Positions 20,361-27,311 of a stretch of DNA of 51,509 nucleotides are shown in pieces (position 1 is the stretch's first letter; each line of letters begins with the position of its first letter). Source of the DNA: Actinomycetes bacterium (GTDB lineage: Bacteria > Actinomycetota > Actinomycetes > JAHEKZ01); the NCBI GenBank assembly GCA_024644435.1, contig JAHEKZ010000001.1, forward strand, positions 65,703-117,211, in the 5' to 3' direction. Made by a program: the position numbers and the translations under genes. Under the pieces are notes generated by a model, which worked only from the letters and a program-made list of their open reading frames with translations, made no database searches and was not told the origin of the DNA.

Positions 20361-21734
20361 GTGAGCGAGCAGACTGACTCCGAGCCCGCCCTGCAGATCA
20401 CCCTGCACGGCGACGACCTGTCGTGGCTCCACCTGATGCTGGAGGGAGCCCTGCCGGCGGCCTACGCCCTGAGCTCCGGTACGACGGGCTTGCCCGCCCC
20501 CACCCTCACGGTGCCCGACGGCAGCCTGACTCCCGGACGACAGGTCGACCTGCTCGACCCCGAAGGGGCCACGCTGGCCACGCTGGTTGTCGAGGCCACC
20601 GATGGGCCGAACATTGCCGGGCAGGTGACGCCTCGGAGCGGCTTCAGCATCGTCGACCACCTTCGGTACCGCTCCAGCCCGCGTGACACGGCTGACGCCT
20701 GGCCCAACGGTCCGGTGTGGGCGCTGTGGGTCGACGCTCCGGCGCCCTTCGTCGTCCGGCAGACCGCCAGAGCAGCCGCGCGGGCCGCCGGAGCATCAAT
20801 AGCCGAGATCGTCCCCATCCCCACTGGCCGTGAGACCAGCCGGATCGCCAACCTTCCGGCCCGCCTGGCTGTTGCCGCGTCCACGCGAGACCCTCAGGAC
20901 CGAGTCGTCGTCGTGCCCTGGCCCGATGTCCCGTGGGACGAGCAGGGGGTCTGCCTGCGTGCCCGCGTAGCGGCCGCGTACGGAGCAACCGAGCTGCTGA
21001 CCGTCGCCGGACCAGAGCTCGACTCCACAGCAAGCGAAATCGCGGTGCGACACCTCGACGTGCCGGCCGACCAGAGGGCTATCCCCGATGCCCTGCTCGA
21101 CGCCTGGGTCAGCGACGGCCAGACGCTCCCCGCATGGGCTGCCGAGCAGTCGGTGGCCGCCGAGCTCCTCGTCCTGCACCGTCCGGCGCACCTGTCCGGG
21201 CTCACCGTGCTGCTCAGTGGGCTCTCCGGGTCGGGCAAGTCCACCGTCGCACGCGCACTCGCCGTCCGGCTCGTAGAGCACGAGAGTCGTTCGGTGAGCC
21301 TGCTCGACGGTGACGTCGTGCGTCACCACCTGTCGAAGGGGCTGGGCTTCAGCAGGCCTGATCGCATCACGAACGTGCTGCGGATCGGCTTTGTGGCCAG
21401 TGAGATAACCAAAGCTGGCGGCGTTGCCGTCTGTTGTCCCATCGCCCCATACGACGAGACGCGTCGCCACGTTCGGGCGATGATCGAAGAGCACGGCACC
21501 TTCGTGCTGGTGCACGTGGCCACGCCGTTGGAAGAGTGCGAACGACGCGACCGGAAGGGTCTCTACGCCAAGGCCAGGCGCGGAGAGATTCCCGAGTTCA
21601 CGGGGATCTCCGACCCGTACGACATCCCCACAGATGCAGAGATCGTCGTCGACACGACAGGACGAACCATCGACGCATGTGTCGACGACGTGTACAACGC
21701 ACTGGTCCGCTTGGGCGTACTCGCAGCGGCCTAG
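20361..21734 (+). CDS. cysC: APS kinase fused to degenerate ATP-sulfurylase-like domain
   Basis: Phosphorylates adenylyl sulfate (APS) to PAPS. I chose GTG 20361, 457 residues. The C-terminal kinase is complete: Walker [10 protein letters not shown] (287-295), LLDGDVVRHHLSKGLGFS, RIGFVASEITKAGGVAV, IAPYDETRRHVR and FTGISDPYDIP. The N-terminal 270 residues resemble an ATP sulfurylase: a PUA-like domain (LPAPTLTVPDG, LDPEGATLATLVV at about 44-77) and a catalytic-domain-like part ending in a degenerate copy of the family's closing segment (LPAWAAEQSVAAELL, 256-270). The active-site motif QTRNPxHRAH is replaced by WVDAPAPFVV (about 123-132), so both catalytic histidines are absent. It is convergent with cysN with only two bases between the stops. 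The 232 bases upstream show no clear promoter or riboswitch. Confidence 0.9.
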   Translation: MSEQTDSEPALQITLHGDDLSWLHLMLEGALPAAYALSSGTTGLPAPTLTVPDGSLTPGRQVDLLDPEGATLATLVVEATDGPNIAGQVTPRSGFSIVDHLRYRSSPRDTADAWPNGPVWALWVDAPAPFVVRQTARAAARAAGASIAEIVPIPTGRETSRIANLPARLAVAASTRDPQDRVVVVPWPDVPWDEQGVCLRARVAAAYGATELLTVAGPELDSTASEIAVRHLDVPADQRAIPDALLDAWVSDGQTLPAWAAEQSVAAELLVLHRPAHLSGLTVLLSGLSGSGKSTVARALAVRLVEHESRSVSLLDGDVVRHHLSKGLGFSRPDRITNVLRIGFVASEITKAGGVAVCCPIAPYDETRRHVRAMIEEHGTFVLVHVATPLEECERRDRKGLYAKARRGEIPEFTGISDPYDIPTDAEIVVDTTGRTIDACVDDVYNALVRLGVLAAA

Positions 21735-21736
21735 GC

Positions 21737-22993
21737 TCAGACGTCGGTGTCGACGACCATCCCTGCGGCGACAGTTGCACCGGACGCCTCATCGATCAAG
21801 ATGAACGAGCCGGTCTGACGATTACGCCGGTACTCGTCCACGAAGAGCGGCTGCGTGATGCGCAAGGTCAGGCGCCCGATCTCGTTCAGACCCAGGGACG
21901 TCGTCTTCTCATCCCGGTGCAGGTCGTTGATGTCGAGCCGGTACTGCAGGTCCTTGACGATCGTCTTCGCCGTGCGCGTCGTGTGCTTGATGATGTAGCG
22001 GTTGCCCTCTTGGATCCGGGTGCCCTGCTGCATCCACACGACCATCGCGTCGAGGTCTTGGGTGGCATGCGGGTGGTTGTGCGGGCGGCACAGCATGTCG
22101 CCACGACTGATGTCGAGATCATCTGCAAGTCGAACGGAGACGGACATCGGCGGATGAGCTTCCTGCAGCTCTTCACCGAAGAGGTCGATCCCGACCACTC
22201 GGGAGGTCAGCCCACTCGGCTGCACCATGACCTCGTCGCCCACCTTGATCGTTCCGCCCGAGACCGTGCCGGCGTACCCGCGGTAGTCGTGGAACGCGTC
22301 GGACTGCGGCCGGATCACATACTGCACAGGGAAACGGACGTCGATCAGGTTCTGGTCGGACCCGATGTGGATGTTCTCGAGGTGGTGCAGCAGTGAGCTG
22401 CCCTCGTACCACGGCATGTTCTCGGAGCGGTGGACGACGTTGTCGCCCTGAAGCGCCGAGATCGGGATGATCGTGAGGTCAGGGATGTCGAGCTTGGCCG
22501 CGAACGCCCTGAAGTCATCGGCCACCTTCTGGTAGGCCGCTTCGTCGTAGTCGACCAGATCCATCTTGTTGACGAGCATGACGACGTGCGGCACGCGCAG
22601 CAGCGACGAGAGGAAGGCATGGCGCCGGCTCTGCTCGATGACACCGTTGCGCGCGTCGACGAGGATCATCGTGAGGTTCGCGGTCGAGGCTCCGGTCACC
22701 ATGTTGCGGGTGTACTGGATGTGCCCGGGGGTGTCCGCGATGATGAACTTGCGCTTGGGCGTCGCGAAGTAGCGGTAGGCGACGTCGATCGTGATGCCCT
22801 GCTCGCGCTCCGCGCGCAGCCCATCGGTGAGCAGCGCGAGGTTGGTGTACTCAGCGCCCTGATCACGCGACGTGCGCTCAACGGCTTCGAGCTGGTCCTC
22901 GAAGATCGACTTGCTGTCGTACAGCAGACGCCCGATCAGGGTGCTCTTGCCGTCGTCGACCGAGCCAGCAGTCGCCAGTCTCAGCAGCTCCAT
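21737..22993 (-). CDS. cysN: sulfate adenylyltransferase large (GTPase) subunit
   Basis: GTPase subunit of the CysDN ATP sulfurylase. GTP hydrolysis drives formation of APS from ATP and sulfate. It has 418 residues, with no C-terminal APS kinase fusion (some actinobacteria carry a CysNC fusion). GTPase motifs: GSVDDGKST (residues 10-18), EREQGITID, DTPGHIQYTRNM, VNKMDLVDYD. Two beta-barrel domains follow, like those of elongation factor Tu. The start overlaps the cysD stop as ATGA, so the two are translationally coupled. The kinase function is supplied by the convergent cysC gene next door. Confidence 0.97.
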   Translation of the reverse strand: MELLRLATAGSVDDGKSTLIGRLLYDSKSIFEDQLEAVERTSRDQGAEYTNLALLTDGLRAEREQGITIDVAYRYFATPKRKFIIADTPGHIQYTRNMVTGASTANLTMILVDARNGVIEQSRRHAFLSSLLRVPHVVMLVNKMDLVDYDEAAYQKVADDFRAFAAKLDIPDLTIIPISALQGDNVVHRSENMPWYEGSSLLHHLENIHIGSDQNLIDVRFPVQYVIRPQSDAFHDYRGYAGTVSGGTIKVGDEVMVQPSGLTSRVVGIDLFGEELQEAHPPMSVSVRLADDLDISRGDMLCRPHNHPHATQDLDAMVVWMQQGTRIQEGNRYIIKHTTRTAKTIVKDLQYRLDINDLHRDEKTTSLGLNEIGRLTLRITQPLFVDEYRRNRQTGSFILIDEASGATVAAGMVVDTDV

Positions 22994-23907
22994 CAGAAGT
23001 ACCCCTCGCGCTTACGGTCTTCCATTGCGGCCTCTGAGGCCCGGTCGTCTGCTCGAGTAGCGCCGCGCTCAGTGATCCGACTCGCGGCGACGTCCTCGAT
23101 GATCTTGTCCAACGTGTCGGCGTCGGACTCGACGGCTGCCGTACAGGTCATGTCACCCACCGTGCGGTACCTGACCTCGGTCTCGAACACCTCGGCGCCC
23201 TCGTCAGCGGGTGTCACGTCGGTGACCGCCATCAGCATGTTGTCGCGCCAGAAGACCGGACGACGGTGGGCATAGTAGATCGACGGAAGCTCGAGCTCTT
23301 CGCGTTGGATGTACTGCCAGATGTCGAGCTCGGTCCAGTTCGAGAGGGGGAAGATGCGGATGTGCTCACCCTGACGGTGCCGTCCGTTGTAGAGGCTCCA
23401 GAGCTCTGGTCGCTGTGCCTTGGGGTCCCACTGCCCGAACTCGTCGCGGAACGAGAAGACGCGCTCCTTGGCCCGCGCCTTCTCCTCGTCGCGCCTGGCG
23501 CCGCCGAACACGGCGTCGAACTTGTTGTCGATGATGCCCTTGAGCAGCGGCACGGTCTGAATGCTGTTGCGGGACGCCCGCGGACCGGTGGGGTCAACGA
23601 CCAGTCCCTCGGCGATCGCATCTTCGACCGAGGCCACGATCAGTCGGGCACCGAGCTCGTTGACACGCCGGTCGCGGAAGTCGATGACCTCGTCGAAGTT
23701 GTGCCCAGTGTCGACATGCATCAACGGGAAGGGGATCTTCGCCGGCCAGAAGGCCTTCTCCGCCAGGCGGAGCATGACGATGGAGTCCTTGCCACCGGAG
23801 AAGAGCAGCCCGGGACGTTCGAACTCGGCCGCAACCTCCCGCATGATGTGGATGGACTCCGCCTCAAGCAGGTCCAGCTGCGACAGCTGGTAGTCGATCG
23901 ACGACAC
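22993..23907 (-). CDS. cysD: sulfate adenylyltransferase small subunit
   Basis: Catalytic adenylyl-transferring subunit of CysDN ATP sulfurylase, an N-type ATP pyrophosphatase. It has 304 residues. The PP-loop is LLFSGGKDSIVMLRLAEKA (residues 34-52). HVDTGHNFDEVIDFRD, GGARRDEEKARAKERVFSFRD and RIFPLSNWTELDIWQYI are all family motifs, and the C-terminus MEDRKREGYF is the classic CysD ending. The GTG start at 23907 has AAGGAGAG four bases upstream. It lies 29 bases after cysQ on the same strand. Confidence 0.97.
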   Translation of the reverse strand: MSSIDYQLSQLDLLEAESIHIMREVAAEFERPGLLFSGGKDSIVMLRLAEKAFWPAKIPFPLMHVDTGHNFDEVIDFRDRRVNELGARLIVASVEDAIAEGLVVDPTGPRASRNSIQTVPLLKGIIDNKFDAVFGGARRDEEKARAKERVFSFRDEFGQWDPKAQRPELWSLYNGRHRQGEHIRIFPLSNWTELDIWQYIQREELELPSIYYAHRRPVFWRDNMLMAVTDVTPADEGAEVFETEVRYRTVGDMTCTAAVESDADTLDKIIEDVAASRITERGATRADDRASEAAMEDRKREGYF

Positions 23908-23936
23908 GCTTCTCTCCTTGTTCCGTCGGTCAGCCG

Positions 23937-24776
23937 TCAGGCCAACGCGGCGAGTACGCCTTCTGCCAGCTCGGGCCGGCAGATGACCAGGTCGGGTAGC
24001 AGGGTGTTGGCCTGGTTGTAGACCATCGGGCTGCCATCAATCCGGCTGCAGTGCAGCCCGGCCGCCCGGGCCACCGCAACCGGAGCTGCGCTGTCCCACT
24101 CGTACTGCCCCCCGGAGTGGACGTAGGCATCCCCCTCACCAAGGAGGACTGCCATGGCCTTGGCTCCGGCAGATCCCATGGGGACGAGTTCGCCACCAAG
24201 TTCCTGCGCCACGTGCTCAGCCTCGGCCGCTGGCCGGGTACGGCTGACCATGAAGCGCGGCCGACCCGAACGGGACGGCGCAAGGACAGGTACATCGTAG
24301 GTGGCCAGAGTGAGGTCTTTGGCCGGTAACGCCACAGCGCCCGCCGTGAGTTCGCCCACACTGCCGGAGTCTCCTGCCCCGCGTTCCCACAGGGCCACGT
24401 GGATGGCCCAGTCGTCCCGGGGTGGCTCGGAGAACTCGCGGGTGCCGTCGAGCGGATCGACGATCCACACGCGGTCGGCGTCCAACCTCGCCAGGTCGTC
24501 GGCGCCCTCTTCGGAGAGAACGGCGTCTTCGGGCCGGTAGGCCTTCAGCGTGGCGGTGATCAGGGCATGGCCCAACCGGTCGCCGGCATCTTTGAGCGCC
24601 TTGGAGTCACCGCTGTCGAAACGCTGACGAAGCTCGAGCAGCGCTCGCCCGGCCGCCGTGGCGATCGCCGCGGCGAGTCGACCGTCGTCGGAGAGGTCCT
24701 CCGCGCTGAGCGCGTGCTCGTCGAACGCCTCGGGGTCAAGGCCGATCGAGCGACTGGGCACCTCAGGGTTGGTCAC
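23937..24776 (-). CDS. cysQ: CysQ-type 3'(2'),5'-bisphosphate nucleotidase
   Basis: Mg-dependent phosphatase of the inositol monophosphatase superfamily. CysQ proteins dephosphorylate PAP (and PAPS), clearing the inhibitory by-product of sulfotransferases and PAPS reductase. Motifs seen: LSEEGADD, then IVDPLDGTREF (metal-binding Asp residues), GAVALPA and GQYEWDSAAPVAVARAAG near the C-terminus. I use the GTG at 24776 (279 residues); GTG 24794 overlaps the rpsA stop and is also possible. Either start is within a few bases of the rpsA stop, so cysQ, cysD and cysN appear to be read from the rpsA transcript. Substrate preference is inferred from the adjacent cysDN genes. Confidence 0.9.
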   Translation of the reverse strand: MTNPEVPSRSIGLDPEAFDEHALSAEDLSDDGRLAAAIATAAGRALLELRQRFDSGDSKALKDAGDRLGHALITATLKAYRPEDAVLSEEGADDLARLDADRVWIVDPLDGTREFSEPPRDDWAIHVALWERGAGDSGSVGELTAGAVALPAKDLTLATYDVPVLAPSRSGRPRFMVSRTRPAAEAEHVAQELGGELVPMGSAGAKAMAVLLGEGDAYVHSGGQYEWDSAAPVAVARAAGLHCSRIDGSPMVYNQANTLLPDLVICRPELAEGVLAALA

Positions 24777-24786
24777 GTGCGACCGC

Positions 24787-26298
24787 TCACTCACCAGCGC
24801 CGGTGAGCTTCTCGCGCAGCGCCGCAAGAGCCTCGTCGGTCGCCAGCGAGCCGCCGACCGGCTCGTCCTCTACCTCTTCGGCCACGGTCTCGGACGAGTA
24901 GGTCGAAGGAGCGCTGCCCACCTCGAGGGCGGCCTCCTGGTCGGCCTTCTGCGCCTCACCCATCTGCTTCTTGTGTGCCTCGAAGCGCACCTGCGCCTCG
25001 GCGTACTGGCGCTCCCACTCCTCGCGCGCCGACTCGAAGCCGGGCTTCCACTCGCCGGTGTCCGAGTCGAAGCCATCGGGGTAGACGTAGTTGCCCTGGT
25101 CGTCGTAGGTGGCCGCCATGCCGTACAGCGTGGGGTCGAACTCGACGGTCTCGGTGGCACCCTCGTTCGCCTGCTTCAGCGAGAGCGAGATGCGGCGGCG
25201 CTCGAGGTCGATGTCGATGACCTTGACGAAGATCTCGGACCCGACCTGCACGACCTGCTCAGGGATCTCGACGTGGCGCTCTGCCAGCTCGGAGATGTGC
25301 ACCAGACCCTCGATGCCCTCCTGAACCCGGACGAACGCCCCGAACGGGACGAGCTTGGTGACGCGCCCCGGGACCACCTGGTTGATCTGGTGGGTACGAG
25401 CGAACTGCTGCCAGGGGTCTTCCTGGGTGGACTTGAGCGAGAGCGAGACGCGCTCGCGGTCCATATCGACGTCAAGCACCTCGACGGTGACCTCTTGACC
25501 GACCTCGACCACCTCGGACGGGTGGTCGATGTGCTTCCAGGAGAGCTCGGAGACGTGGACGAGACCGTCGACGCCGCCGAGGTCGACGAACGCCCCGAAG
25601 TTGACGATCGACGAGACGACGCCGTTGCGGACCTGGCCCTTCTGCAGCTGGGTGAGGAAGTCTTGACGGACGGCCGACTGGGTCTGCTCGAGCCAGGCGC
25701 GGCGTGAGAGCACCACATTGTTGCGGTTCTTGTCGAGCTCGATGATCTTGGCCTCGATCTCCTGGCCCACGTAGGGCTGGAGGTCGCGCACACGGCGCAT
25801 CTCGACGAGAGAGGCGGGAAGGAAGCCACGCAGGCCGATGTCGAGGATCAGGCCGCCCTTGACGACCTCGATGACCGAGCCCTTGACGACGCCGTCGGCC
25901 TCCTTGATCTGCTCGATCGTTCCCCAGGCGCGCTCGTACTGGGCGCGCTTCTTGGAGAGGATCAGCCGGCCGTCCTTGTCTTCCTTCTGCAGGACGAGAG
26001 CTTCCACCGGGTCTCCCACGGCGACGACCTCTGACGGGTCGACATCGTGCTTGATCGAGAGCTCGCGGGAGGGGATGACACCCTCGGTCTTGTACCCGAT
26101 ATCGAGCAGGACCTCGTCGCGGTCGACCTTGACGATCGTCCCCTCGACGATGTCACCGTCGTTGAAGTACTTGATGGTCTCGTCGATAGCGGCGAGGAAC
26201 GCCTCTTCCGACCCGATATCGTTGACCGCGATCTGGAAGCCAGTGGCCGGATCTTCCTCGATCGTGGGGGTGGGGGCTACCTCGGTGCTACTCGTCAT
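24787..26298 (-). CDS. rpsA: 30S ribosomal protein S1
   Basis: RNA-binding ribosomal protein that helps mRNA join the 30S subunit. It has 503 residues with four S1 (OB-fold) repeats: about residues 46-118 (GDIVEGTIVKVDRDEVLLDIG), 135-200 (GVVKGSVIEVVKGGLILDIG), 220-290 (GQVRNGVVSSIVNFGAFVDLG) and 308-378 (GRVTKLVPFGAFVRVQEG). This four-repeat form plus an acidic, charged C-terminal tail is usual in actinobacteria, as against six repeats in Escherichia coli. It is divergent from the methyltransferase gene. The upstream region holds an 8-bp hairpin that could be part of its mRNA leader. Confidence 0.97.
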   Translation of the reverse strand: MTSSTEVAPTPTIEEDPATGFQIAVNDIGSEEAFLAAIDETIKYFNDGDIVEGTIVKVDRDEVLLDIGYKTEGVIPSRELSIKHDVDPSEVVAVGDPVEALVLQKEDKDGRLILSKKRAQYERAWGTIEQIKEADGVVKGSVIEVVKGGLILDIGLRGFLPASLVEMRRVRDLQPYVGQEIEAKIIELDKNRNNVVLSRRAWLEQTQSAVRQDFLTQLQKGQVRNGVVSSIVNFGAFVDLGGVDGLVHVSELSWKHIDHPSEVVEVGQEVTVEVLDVDMDRERVSLSLKSTQEDPWQQFARTHQINQVVPGRVTKLVPFGAFVRVQEGIEGLVHISELAERHVEIPEQVVQVGSEIFVKVIDIDLERRRISLSLKQANEGATETVEFDPTLYGMAATYDDQGNYVYPDGFDSDTGEWKPGFESAREEWERQYAEAQVRFEAHKKQMGEAQKADQEAALEVGSAPSTYSSETVAEEVEDEPVGGSLATDEALAALREKLTGAGE

Positions 26299-26349
26299 GG
26301 GTTAGGGGACTCCGTGCGGACAGTTAGTCGTGGACGTGCGCGCAGGGAC

Positions 26350-26370
26350 CGGTTTCGCGTGCCGAAACCG
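26350..26370 (-). promoter_or_regulatory. hairpin upstream of rpsA, possible mRNA leader element
   Basis: CGGTTTCG (26350-26357) and CGAAACCG (26363-26370) form a perfect 8-bp stem with a five-base loop. It lies 52-72 bases upstream of the rpsA start, so it may fall within the rpsA leader. S1 represses its own translation in Escherichia coli through leader structure; whether this hairpin does so here is speculation. Confidence 0.35.
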
Positions 26371-26473
26371 CCTGAGGTCGGCGGATGCCAACCCAGCTGA
26401 AAACGACATGGTGCGAGCGCGAGCCTGCTCCGTCCGAGGACGCGCGGGCCCACAGCGCTCTGAGGAGTCTACG

Positions 26474-27307
26474 GTGGCGGCCGTGACAGGGTCAATCGAG
26501 GGTGGTCCGGGCCGGTTCCCGGTCGATGCCAGCACCAGCGTCCGGGCGGCGCAGCGCTGGTGGGACGCCGACGCCGACGCCTACCAGCACGAGCACGAGA
26601 GCCTGCTGGGGTCGGCTCGCTGGCTATGGGGTCCGGAGGGCTGGGACGACGACGATCTCGACCTGCTCCGCGTCCAGGCCGGCTCGCGCGTGCTCGAGCT
26701 GGGGTGCGGGGCCGCCGCCGGGGCCAGATGGCTGCGGGCACGGGGCGTCCGCGCTGTCGGGCTGGACGTGTCAGCGCGGATGCTGCAGCACAGCCGCCGG
26801 CTCGACGACGACACCGGAACAGTGGTTCCGGTGGTCCAGGGACACGCCGGGCAGCTTCCCTTCCGGTCGGACACCTTCGACGTCGTCGCCACGGCCTACG
26901 GAGCACTCCCCTTCGTCGCCGATGCCGGCTCCGTGCTCGCCGAGGTCGAACGCGTCCTCGCGCGAGGAGGTCGTGCCGTGCTCGGCATCTCGCACCCGAT
27001 TCGCTGGGCCTTTGCCGACGACCCCGGCGAGGCCGGCCTGACGGCCATCCGCCCCTACTTCGACCGCACTCCGTATGCCGAGGTCGACGACCGGGGTGAG
27101 GTGTCGTACGTGGAGCACCACCGAACCGTCGGCGACTGGGTCGACCTGGTCGTCGGAGCCGGACTGGTTCTTGATCGACTCGTCGAACCGCCCTGGAAGC
27201 CGGACAACCCGGACATCTGGGGTGGTTGGAGCCCGCTCAGAGGGGAGCTCATCCCCGGCACCTTGATCGTGTCAGCCCACAAGCCACCCGGGTACACACC
27301 TGGCTGA
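26474..27307 (+). CDS. class I SAM-dependent methyltransferase
   Basis: Probable cytoplasmic methyltransferase of 277 residues. I chose GTG 26474 because GAGGAG lies seven bases upstream; the open frame reaches further back but without a good start. The SAM-binding motif I is RVLELGCGAAAGARWL (about residues 75-90). Motif II is VGLDVSARML, and motif post I/IV has PFRSDTFDVVATAYGALPFV, followed by EVERVLARGGRAVLGISHPIRW. This is the Methyltransf_11 type, seen in enzymes with very varied small-molecule substrates, so the substrate cannot be named. It converges on polA with 4 bases between the stops. Confidence 0.85.
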   Translation: MAAVTGSIEGGPGRFPVDASTSVRAAQRWWDADADAYQHEHESLLGSARWLWGPEGWDDDDLDLLRVQAGSRVLELGCGAAAGARWLRARGVRAVGLDVSARMLQHSRRLDDDTGTVVPVVQGHAGQLPFRSDTFDVVATAYGALPFVADAGSVLAEVERVLARGGRAVLGISHPIRWAFADDPGEAGLTAIRPYFDRTPYAEVDDRGEVSYVEHHRTVGDWVDLVVGAGLVLDRLVEPPWKPDNPDIWGGWSPLRGELIPGTLIVSAHKPPGYTPG

Positions 27308-27311
27308 CGCC

